Below, in pieces: positions 1 to 5,373 of a stretch of 6,146 nt of DNA (position 1 is its first letter; the number at the start of each line of letters is the position of its first letter). The notes under the pieces are model-generated. The model did not search any database. It saw only the letters and a list, made by a program, of their open reading frames with translations, and was not told the origin of the DNA. The position numbers and the translations under genes were made by a program. Origin of the DNA: an uncultured Phascolarctobacterium sp. Its GTDB lineage: Bacteria; Bacillota; Negativicutes; Acidaminococcales; Acidaminococcaceae. Where the stretch lies: contig CALCUU010000153.1 in the NCBI GenBank assembly GCA_937906915.1, positions 1-6,146 on the forward strand. The letters are read 5' to 3'.

Positions 1-2
1 CG

Positions 3-578
3 TATTTAGAAAGATTACGTCAAACTGTTGCTGAGCAAAAGGTGTACCTGCTTCTTGGCTGTGGGGAGTACGTTCCTGAAACTGGCAAGCACCATAATTC
101 TTGCTTAGTTTTTGCACCGGACGGAAGTCTCCAAAGCAGGCATAGAAAGATTTACGGGGAGAAGCTTGGTTCTGAGAAGTGGGCGAGCCCGGGCGATGCA
201 GTTAGTACAACTAAGTGTGATGGCGTGAACGTAGGTGTTCTCGTTTGTGCAGACAGTTGGTTTGACGAAAGGCCTCTTGCCTTGAAAGAGCAGGGAGCAG
301 ATTTACTTATTGACATTGCCGCTTGGCCAGAGACTAAGGAAACTGGCAACCCTTTGCCGTCTTGGAAGAAGGTTACCAAGATTACGGGGCTTCCCTTTAT
401 AGTATGTAACCAAACCGGTAAAACTAAATGGATGGATATGACAATAGGCGAGAGCGTTGCAATTCAAGATGAGGTTGTAAAATGTAAGTATAGTGGTGCA
501 GAAGCAGTGCTTCTTTTAGAATTTGATACCGCAAAAAATAAAATACTCTCCGAAAAATTTGAAATTATTACCTTGTAA
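3..578 (+). CDS. Nitrilase-superfamily carbon-nitrogen hydrolase, 5'-truncated by window edge
   Basis: This reading frame is open from the first bases of the window to a TAA at 576-578, giving about 191 C-terminal residues of a family usually 260-300 residues long. These enzymes hydrolyse nitriles or amides with a Glu-Lys-Cys triad in the cytoplasm. Visible hallmarks are RHRKIYGE, with the probable catalytic Lys at nt 147-149, and GVLVCADSWFDE, with the probable nucleophile Cys at nt 246-248, followed by GADLLIDIAAWP, the usual strand after the nucleophile. The triad's first Glu should lie upstream of the window. A GTG at 42 could be read as a start, but the residues before it continue the same fold (YLERLRQ then a VYLLLG strand), so an internal start is unlikely. 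The substrate cannot be predicted. A terminator follows, so the gene is transcriptionally separate from the redox operon downstream. Family assignment is fairly secure; specificity is unknown. Confidence 0.85.
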   Translation, partial: YLERLRQTVAEQKVYLLLGCGEYVPETGKHHNSCLVFAPDGSLQSRHRKIYGEKLGSEKWASPGDAVSTTKCDGVNVGVLVCADSWFDERPLALKEQGADLLIDIAAWPETKETGNPLPSWKKVTKITGLPFIVCNQTGKTKWMDMTIGESVAIQDEVVKCKYSGAEAVLLLEFDTAKNKILSEKFEIITL

Positions 579-615
579 TTAAGCTAGCTTCTAAAAAGCG
601 TACACTTAAAAATTT

Positions 616-662
616 AAAGACATCTTTTTCTAAAAATTTTTTGAAAAAAAGGTGTCTTTTTT
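616..662 (+). terminator. Rho-independent terminator after the nitrilase-family gene
   Basis: A hairpin is visible 37 nt after the stop codon. The left arm AAAGACATCTTTTTC (616-630) pairs with GAAAAAAAGGTGTCTTT (643-659) with one G-T wobble and a slightly longer A-run on the right arm. The loop is the A/T-rich stretch 631-642, and the right arm runs into a six-T tail (657-662). Its position between two same-strand units indicates that it ends the upstream transcript. The A+T-rich left flank could also let it act weakly on the other strand. Confidence 0.85.
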
Positions 663-684
663 GTTAGAAATATATTAAAAAAAT

Positions 685-713
685 TTCTCTTTTGTCATAT
701 TATTTGGTAAAAT
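685..713 (+). promoter_or_regulatory. Candidate promoter for the hdr-flx operon (extended -10)
   Basis: TAAAAT at 708-713 is preceded by TG at 705-706 with one base between, forming an extended -10 element (TGnTAAAAT). The best -35 at a 17-nt spacing is a weak TTCTCT at 685-690. This is the best promoter-like sequence between the terminator and the hdrB start, and would place transcription start near 720 with a leader of about 60 nt. The flanks are so A/T-rich that chance matches are likely, hence the modest confidence. Confidence 0.4.
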
Positions 714-716
714 GTT

Positions 717-734
717 CTTAATGAGTTGGTTAAG
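717..734 (+). promoter_or_regulatory. Small dyad, possible operator near the predicted transcription start
   Basis: CTTAA (717-721) and TTAAG (730-734) form a perfect five-base inverted repeat separated by 8 nt. It falls just downstream of the candidate -10, where a repressor could block transcription. The half-sites are short and A/T-rich, and no regulator family is recognised, so it is only a candidate. Confidence 0.2.
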
Positions 735-763
735 TAAAATCTTGACGCTTGTTCACGGACAGC

Positions 764-770
764 AAGGAGG
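764..770 (+). promoter_or_regulatory. Ribosome binding site of hdrB
   Basis: AAGGAGG is a near-perfect anti-16S match, 9 nt before the ATG at 780. It fixes the hdrB start. Confidence 0.85.
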
Positions 771-779
771 TAATCTCTT

Positions 780-1577
780 ATGATTTATAATTATTATCCC
801 GGCTGCACCTTGTCTACGAAGGCTAAAGAGCTTGACGTTGCTGCTCGCAAATGTGCGGAAGCATTGGGCTTCCCCTTGGTAGAGCTTCCCAACTGGCAAT
901 GCTGTGGCGCTGTGTATCCCATGGCTCCTGATGCAATTGCAGAACGTTTAAGCGCAGTTAGAGCATTAGCTGCTGCAAGGGACAATGGTGGAGTTTTAGT
1001 TACTCTGTGTAGCGCTTGTCATCACGTAATCAAACGTGTTAACGATGACATGGCAAATGTAAAAGAAATCCAAGAAAAGGTAAATAACTACCTTGGTTTG
1101 GAGGTTCCTTACACCGGGGAAACAAAGGTATTACATTATTTAGAAGTTTTGCGTGACGTAGTGGGCTTTGAAAATTTGAAGGCAAAGGTTGTAAAACCCT
1201 TGCAAGGTCGTAATATTGGGGCTTACTACGGTTGTTTATTGCTTCGACCGGGACAAGTGATGTCCTTTGATGACGTTGAACGTCCAGAAATCTTAGAGAA
1301 CTTTATCAAAGCCATTGGCGCAACTCCTGTAATCTACGATATGCGTAACGAATGCTGCGCTGGTTACATGGCTGTTACAGATAAAAACCTGTGCAAAGAA
1401 ATGGTTAGCGAAATCCAAGACAATGCTGCAGATGCAGGCGCAGGCGAATTTATTACTGCTTGCCCCTTGTGCGCCTACAACCTTTTGGAAAACGCAGGCG
1501 CTACCAAGCTTCCTGTTAGCTACTTTACCGAAGTTTTGGCAGAAGCTTTGGGCTTGAACGAGGGAGGTGCTGATTGA
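780..1577 (+). CDS. hdrB: CoB-CoM heterodisulfide reductase-type subunit B (HdrB), CCG-domain disulfide reductase
   Basis: A 265-residue cytoplasmic protein with two CCG (DUF224-type) modules, the catalytic subunit of HdrABC complexes. In structurally known methanogen HdrB these cysteines hold two non-cubane [4Fe-4S] clusters that cleave a disulfide. Both sets are intact here: C9, C41-C42 (NWQCCGA), C77-X2-C80 (CSAC), and C152 (YYGCLLLRP), C192-C193 (NECCAGY), C228-X2-C231 (CPLC). Length, the N-terminal YYPGC motif and the GCLLLRP motif match HdrB rather than the longer GlpC or glycolate oxidase GlcF relatives. hdrC follows at once, overlapping by one base (TGATG), and hdrA comes next, which confirms the assignment. 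It is the first gene of the operon, directly behind a terminator and a likely promoter. In a bacterium the substrate is not expected to be CoM-S-S-CoB; another low-molecular or protein disulfide is likely but not identified by the sequence. Confidence 0.93.
   Translation: MIYNYYPGCTLSTKAKELDVAARKCAEALGFPLVELPNWQCCGAVYPMAPDAIAERLSAVRALAAARDNGGVLVTLCSACHHVIKRVNDDMANVKEIQEKVNNYLGLEVPYTGETKVLHYLEVLRDVVGFENLKAKVVKPLQGRNIGAYYGCLLLRPGQVMSFDDVERPEILENFIKAIGATPVIYDMRNECCAGYMAVTDKNLCKEMVSEIQDNAADAGAGEFITACPLCAYNLLENAGATKLPVSYFTEVLAEALGLNEGGAD
1561..1569 (+). promoter_or_regulatory. Ribosome binding site deciding the hdrC start
   Basis: AGGGAGGTG lies inside the end of hdrB, 7 nt before ATG 1577 but only 4 nt before the in-frame TTG at 1574. 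The spacing and codon strength favour the ATG, whose first base is the last base of the hdrB stop codon. Confidence 0.7.
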
Positions 1578-1969
1578 TGGTTATCAATAATAAAGAAAGA
1601 GCAGAGATGCTCCGTCAATTATCTGGTACCAACGTAAGCCTTTGCATTCAATGTGGACGTTGCAGTGCCAACTGCCCCGTTGCGTGGAAAATGGACGTAC
1701 TGCCTCACCGTTTTGTTTATGAGCTTTTAAACGGTGGTAATGTAGATGTTTTGCTTGAAGCAAAATCTCCGTGGAAATGCTTGTCCTGTTTTTCCTGCGC
1801 AGAGCGTTGCCCCAAAGGCGTAAGCCCTGCGGCAATTATGGAAGCAGTGCGTTTGACTCACATTCGTGCTCAAGGTAATAACAAGCTTAACCCCGCAGAT
1901 CTGGAAAATTACGACGACAAGATGCCTCAACAGGCTATTGTCGCTGCTTTTAGAAAATTCAACAAGTAG
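1577..1969 (+). CDS. hdrC: Heterodisulfide reductase-type subunit C (HdrC), 2x[4Fe-4S] ferredoxin
   Basis: A 130-residue small iron-sulfur protein that passes electrons from HdrA to HdrB. It has two classical cluster motifs: C23-X2-C26-X2-C29-X3-C33 followed by Pro (CIQCGRCSANCP), and C68-X2-C71-X2-C74-X3-C78 followed by Pro (CLSCFSCAERCP). Each Pro after the fourth Cys is typical of dicluster ferredoxins. The PWKCLSCFSCAERCPKGV region and the short helical linker between the motifs are characteristic of HdrC. The ATG at 1577 was chosen over the TTG at 1574 for its better spacing from the ribosome binding site and its TGATG coupling with hdrB. hdrA begins 12 nt after the TAG stop. No membrane segment is present, so this is the soluble HdrABC type and not the membrane-bound HdrDE type. 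Confidence 0.92.
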   Translation: MVINNKERAEMLRQLSGTNVSLCIQCGRCSANCPVAWKMDVLPHRFVYELLNGGNVDVLLEAKSPWKCLSCFSCAERCPKGVSPAAIMEAVRLTHIRAQGNNKLNPADLENYDDKMPQQAIVAAFRKFNK

Positions 1970-1974
1970 GAGGG
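1968..1974 (+). promoter_or_regulatory. Ribosome binding site supporting the GTG start of hdrA
   Basis: AGGAGGG overlaps the hdrC stop codon and ends 7 nt before GTG 1982. The strong match justifies the non-ATG start. Confidence 0.8.
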
Positions 1975-1981
1975 AAATCAC

Positions 1982-3970
1982 GTGCAAAAAATTGGTGTAT
2001 TTGTTTGCTGGTGCGGTAGTAACATTGCCGGAACCGTAGACGTGGCTGCCGTAGTTGAAGCTGTGAAGAAAATTCCCGACGTTGCCTACGCAGTTGACTA
2101 CAAATATATGTGCTCTGAAGAGGGCCAAAAAATTATTAAAGACGCGGTTGCAGAATACGGTTTGGACAGAATCGTTGTTTGTTCCTGCTCTCCGCGTATG
2201 CATGAAGCTACCTTTAGAAAATGCGCTGAAAGCATTGGCATCAACCCCTATATGGTGGAGATTGCCAATATCCGTGAGCAATGCTCTTGGGTTTTGAAGG
2301 ACGTTAAGGTTGCAACTGAAAAAGCAATTCAACTGACTAAGGCTGCTATTGCTAAGGTTCGTTTTAACAATCCCTTGCATCCCGGTCAAAGCCAAGTTGT
2401 AAAACGTGCTCTCGTCATTGGCGGTGGCATCGCAGGTATTCAAACTGCGCTGGACATTGCTGACGCTGGCTACAAGGTAGACATTTTAGAAAAAGAGCCT
2501 ACCATTGGCGGTAAGATGGCGCAAATCGACAAAACCTTCCCGACTTTGGACTGCTCTGCCTGCATTTTAACTCCTAAAATGGTAGACGCTGCCTGCCACG
2601 AAAACATTACCATTCATACTTACAGCGAGCTGGAAGCTGTAAGCGGTTATGTTGGTAATTTTGACGTTACCATTCGCAAGAAAGCACGTAGCGTAAAAGC
2701 TGATATTTGCAGTGGCTGTGGTATCTGTACTGAAAAATGCCCCGCCCGCAAAACTCCCAGTGAATTTGACGAAGGCTTACGCAATAGGGGAGCTATTTAC
2801 ATTCCCTTTGCTCAAGCCATTCCGAAAGTTCCTGTTATCGACCGCGAAGCTTGCCTGAAATTTAAAACCGGCAAGTGCGGCGTATGCTCCATTGTTTGTC
2901 CTAACGGAGCTATCGACTACACCCAAGAGGACGAACTGATTACTGAAAAATACGGTGCTATCGTTTTGGCAACCGGTTTTGAACTGATAGACTTGGATAA
3001 TTACGGCAACCTTGGCTACGGACGTAGTAAAAATGTTATTACTTCCATGCAGTTGGAGCGTTTGACTAACGCTGCTGGTCCCACCGAAGGTCACTTGGTT
3101 TGCCCCGCTTCCGGTAAAGAGCCTAAGAGCGTGGTAATCGTAAGCTGTGTTGGTAGCCGTGATACCTCCGGTCGTGGTAAGACCTATTGCTCTAAAGTTT
3201 GCTGTATGTACAACGCAAAACACGCTATGTACATTCGTGAGAAGTATCCCAATGTAGATGTTACCGTTTTCTACATTGACGTGCGTACTCCGGGCAAAGG
3301 CTTTGACGAATTCCAACGCAGGGCTGTAGAAGAATACGGCGTTCATTACGTGCGTGGTCAAATTGGTAAGATTATGAGTGATAAGGAAGGCAATTTGACT
3401 GTCTTCGCCAGCGACTTGAACAGTGGCAGACACTTAATGTTGAATCCTGACCTTGTTGTTCTAGCTTGCGCAGTTAAACCTGCTAAAGACGCTCGCAAGC
3501 TTGCTTCCATGCTTACCGCAAGTATTGATACCAACGACTTCTACGTTGAAGCACATCCCAAACTGCGTCCCGTAGAAAGTCCCACCGCAGGCATTTTCCT
3601 TTCCGGTATGTGCCAAGGTCCTAAGGATATTCCTGAAACCGTTTCCCAAGCAGGCGCTGCTGCAGCGAAAGTTATTGGTTTACTTGCTAAAGATAAGCTG
3701 ATGACCAACCCCTGTACTGCAAAATGCAATGAGCAAATTTGCAGTGGTTGCCTGACCTGCACCAATGTTTGTCCTTACGGCGCTATCAGCGGTGTAGAAA
3801 AAGAAGTTGTTACCTTAAACGGTACTCGTGAAAAACGAGTTGTTGCTGTTGTAAACGAAGCTTTGTGCCAAGGCTGTGGTGCTTGTACCGTAGCTTGTCC
3901 TTCTGCAAGTATGGACCTGCAAGGCTTTACCAATAAACAAATTTTGGCAGAGGTGGATGCATTATGTTAA
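1982..3970 (+). CDS. hdrA: Heterodisulfide reductase-type subunit A (HdrA), FAD and multi-[4Fe-4S] electron-bifurcating subunit
   Basis: A 662-residue protein of normal HdrA length. Domains in order: an N-terminal domain of about 140 residues (VFVCWCGSNIAG, CSCSPRMHE); an FAD-binding Rossmann motif GGGIAG at 147-152, then GGKMAQIDKTFPTLDCSAC; an inserted ferredoxin domain with C243-X2-C246-X2-C249-X3-C253 and a later CGVCSIVCP set; a VIVSCVGSRD segment with the C-X13-C-X3-CC pattern that resembles the special cluster site of methanogen HdrA; and a C-terminal two-cluster ferredoxin (C587, C590, C593, C597; C629, C632, C635, C639). In characterised complexes the FAD bifurcates electrons between ferredoxin and HdrB. 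No selenocysteine codon is needed, since all these Cys are TGC or TGT. The C-terminus is not fused to MvhD, which is the separate next gene and overlaps by 7 nt. Its partner genes imply electrons arrive through FlxD rather than directly from a hydrogenase. Family certainty is very high; the direction of electron flow is inferred. Confidence 0.95.
   Translation: MQKIGVFVCWCGSNIAGTVDVAAVVEAVKKIPDVAYAVDYKYMCSEEGQKIIKDAVAEYGLDRIVVCSCSPRMHEATFRKCAESIGINPYMVEIANIREQCSWVLKDVKVATEKAIQLTKAAIAKVRFNNPLHPGQSQVVKRALVIGGGIAGIQTALDIADAGYKVDILEKEPTIGGKMAQIDKTFPTLDCSACILTPKMVDAACHENITIHTYSELEAVSGYVGNFDVTIRKKARSVKADICSGCGICTEKCPARKTPSEFDEGLRNRGAIYIPFAQAIPKVPVIDREACLKFKTGKCGVCSIVCPNGAIDYTQEDELITEKYGAIVLATGFELIDLDNYGNLGYGRSKNVITSMQLERLTNAAGPTEGHLVCPASGKEPKSVVIVSCVGSRDTSGRGKTYCSKVCCMYNAKHAMYIREKYPNVDVTVFYIDVRTPGKGFDEFQRRAVEEYGVHYVRGQIGKIMSDKEGNLTVFASDLNSGRHLMLNPDLVVLACAVKPAKDARKLASMLTASIDTNDFYVEAHPKLRPVESPTAGIFLSGMCQGPKDIPETVSQAGAAAAKVIGLLAKDKLMTNPCTAKCNEQICSGCLTCTNVCPYGAISGVEKEVVTLNGTREKRVVAVVNEALCQGCGACTVACPSASMDLQGFTNKQILAEVDALC
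3949..3956 (+). promoter_or_regulatory. Ribosome binding site of flxD inside hdrA
   Basis: AGAGGTGG within the last codons of hdrA is 7 nt before ATG 3964. The nearer ATG at 3957 is in another frame and lies within 1 nt of this site, so it is not a credible start. Confidence 0.6.
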
Positions 3971-4404
3971 AAGACGCTGCTAAATTTGAACCTAAGATTG
4001 TAGCCTTCTGCTGTAACTGGTGCAGTTACGCAGGTGCTGACGGGGCAGGTACTGCTCGCAAGAACTATCCTGCCAACGTAAAGATTATTAAAGTTCCCTG
4101 TTCTTGCAGGGTAAACCCTATGTTTATTTTGCGTGCCTTCCAACGTGGCGCAGACGGTGTTATCCTTTGTGGCTGTCACCCCGGTGATTGCCATTACAGC
4201 ACTGGTAACTATTACACTCGTCGCAGAATGGCGCTCTTAATGAGTATGTTGAACTTTATGGGCGTAGCAGAAGACCGCTTCCGTGTGGAATGGGTTTCTG
4301 CCGCTGAAGGTGCGAAGTTTGCGGAAGTCATGAACGATTTCGTAGCGCAAATCACCGCACTGGGAGAAAATGTAAAGTTGAGGGATTTACGATGCAAAAA
4401 ATAG
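3964..4404 (+). CDS. flxD: MvhD/FlxD-type [2Fe-2S] subunit (hydrogenase iron-sulfur subunit, delta family)
   Basis: A 146-residue protein of the MvhD family, which links an electron-input enzyme (the MvhAG hydrogenase in methanogens, the Flx NADH module in bacteria) to HdrA through a [2Fe-2S] cluster. The family hallmarks are all present: CCNWCSYAGAD (C16, C17, C20), VPCSCRVNP (C46, C48) and GCHPGDCHY (C69, C71, C76), followed by the conserved NYYTRRR segment. The length is typical of standalone MvhD. The start overlaps the end of hdrA by 7 nt and the 3' end overlaps the next gene by 13 nt. No hydrogenase large or small subunit gene is seen in the window, and the next two genes resemble Flx components. 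I therefore prefer the name flxD, although automatic annotation would probably call it mvhD. Confidence 0.9.
   Translation: MLKDAAKFEPKIVAFCCNWCSYAGADGAGTARKNYPANVKIIKVPCSCRVNPMFILRAFQRGADGVILCGCHPGDCHYSTGNYYTRRRMALLMSMLNFMGVAEDRFRVEWVSAAEGAKFAEVMNDFVAQITALGENVKLRDLRCKK
4380..4384 (+). promoter_or_regulatory. Ribosome binding site of the flxC-like gene
   Basis: GAGGG inside the end of flxD is 7 nt before ATG 4392. It supports that start despite the 13-nt gene overlap. Confidence 0.55.
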
Positions 4405-5372
4405 CAGAACTGATGCGGGCTAAAGCAGTTGAGCTTTTGCAAAGCGGTAAAGCGGAGCGAGTTCTTGCTTGGCGTGCAGGGGAGTTCTTCTACGATAACG
4501 CTCCTGCTGCCTTTAACGACGTAGATGCCTGCCAAGAAATAGTTTATAACGAATTTTGTCCTGCCAATTTGGCAAAGTATTTAATAGAAGCAACTAAACA
4601 GCAAAAGAAAACTGCTGTGTTCTTAAAACCCTGCGATACCTATGGTGTAAACCAACTTTTGAAGGACCATCGCATTAAACGCGAATACTTCTACGCAGTG
4701 GGAACCCCTTGCAGTGGTATGCTTGACGTTAAAAAAATTAAGGAGCTTGGTGCAAAAGCAATCACCAAGATTACCTGCGAAGATAACAAGGTAATTGTAG
4801 AAACTCCTTATGGCACTAAAGAATTTGCAAAAGAAGAAGTTCTTTTGGACAAATGCATGATGTGCAAAGGCAATGAATATAAAATTGCTGACGAAGAGCT
4901 GGGCGAAAAACTGGAACCCATTCAATTTGTAGGGGACAGATTCGCCGCTGTTAAAGCCATTGAAGCAATGAGCGCAGAAGAACGCTTCGCTTTTTGGCAA
5001 GAAGAATTAAGCAAGTGCATTCGTTGCAACGCTTGCCGTGATATTTGTCCGGCTTGTAGCTGTGAACAATGCATCTTTGATAATCAAGAAGCTCCTGTTG
5101 CCGGCAAGGCTGCAGCTGACGATGTAGAAGAACAACTCTTCCATTTGATTAGAGCTTATCACGTAGCAGGTCGCTGCGTTGGCTGTGGCGAATGTGCACG
5201 CGTTTGCCCCCAAGGCGTAAAGCTTGGCTTGCTTAACCTGAAATTCATTAAAGATATTAACCAATTCTATGGCGCATACCAAGCAGGCGAAGATGCTACA
5301 ACTCCGTCACCGCTGGTAAGCTACAAAGAAAATGACCCGGAAGCTGAAGAAGCAGTACAAAGGAGGGGCTAA
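4392..5372 (+). CDS. flxC: FlxC-like 4Fe-4S dicluster oxidoreductase subunit (4Fe-4S domain at C-terminus)
   Basis: A 326-residue soluble protein. The first ~200 residues form an alpha/beta domain with scattered cysteines: VFLKPCDTYG (C81), VGTPCSGM (C107) and LLDKCMMCKG (C155, C158). This recalls the F420-hydrogenase/dehydrogenase beta (FrhB/FdhB) family, but I cannot prove that homology by eye. The C-terminal part is a two-cluster ferredoxin: C209-X2-C212-X2-C215-X3-C219 followed by PACSCEQC, which adds C222, C224 and C227, and C262-X2-C265-X2-C268-X3-C272 followed by Pro. The protein sits between flxD and an AsrA-like gene, where bacterial Hdr-Flx clusters encode FlxC, an iron-sulfur relay between the NADH-oxidising part and HdrA. 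No signal peptide or transmembrane segment is visible. The start overlaps flxD by 13 nt and the stop is one base before the next start. The name rests on context; the iron-sulfur nature is clear. Confidence 0.75.
   Translation: MQKIAELMRAKAVELLQSGKAERVLAWRAGEFFYDNAPAAFNDVDACQEIVYNEFCPANLAKYLIEATKQQKKTAVFLKPCDTYGVNQLLKDHRIKREYFYAVGTPCSGMLDVKKIKELGAKAITKITCEDNKVIVETPYGTKEFAKEEVLLDKCMMCKGNEYKIADEELGEKLEPIQFVGDRFAAVKAIEAMSAEERFAFWQEELSKCIRCNACRDICPACSCEQCIFDNQEAPVAGKAAADDVEEQLFHLIRAYHVAGRCVGCGECARVCPQGVKLGLLNLKFIKDINQFYGAYQAGEDATTPSPLVSYKENDPEAEEAVQRRG
5360..5368 (+). promoter_or_regulatory. Ribosome binding site of the flxB-like gene
   Basis: AAGGAGGGG lies in the last codons of the preceding gene and ends 5 nt before ATG 5374. 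It is the strongest internal ribosome binding site of the operon. Confidence 0.8.
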
Positions 5373-5373
5373 G

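Larger units (their letters stand above)
579..779 (+). other. A+T-rich intergenic region between two transcription units
   Basis: This 201-nt gap is much richer in A and T than the coding regions on either side. It contains the terminator (616-662), the candidate extended -10 (705-713), the CTTAA/TTAAG dyad (717-734) and the hdrB ribosome binding site (764-770). No small reading frame with a ribosome binding site and no recognisable riboswitch or T-box was seen. This is the only place where regulation of the operon could be encoded in the window, because all downstream junctions are 12 nt or less. Confidence 0.8.

Noticed and set aside
42..578. GTG at 42 as the true start of the nitrilase-family gene
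   Set aside because: The frame is open upstream to the window edge and encodes plausible family sequence, no ribosome binding site precedes 42, and starting there would remove the catalytic Glu region.
692..697. TTGTCA as a -35 box for the hdr operon
   Set aside because: It is only 10 nt from the TAAAAT at 708, and at a 17-nt spacing the sequence at 715-720 is a poor -10.
1574..1576. TTG at 1574 as the hdrC start
   Set aside because: It is too close to the ribosome binding site, and the next codon is an ATG with ideal spacing that overlaps the hdrB stop.
1727..2443. Long minus-strand reading frame of 238 codons opposite hdrC and hdrA
   Set aside because: It is the antisense of two firmly identified genes, its translation shows no recognisable domain, and it spans a gene junction; it is a by-product of the codon use on the plus strand.
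2777..3433. Minus-strand reading frame of 218 codons opposite hdrA
   Set aside because: It lies entirely within hdrA, has low-complexity composition and no family resemblance.
780..4404. Methanogenic archaeal origin suggested by hdrABC and mvhD
   Set aside because: The FlxC/FlxB-like genes downstream, the bacterial-type terminator and the Shine-Dalgarno pattern fit an anaerobic bacterium better; no methanogen-specific gene is present.
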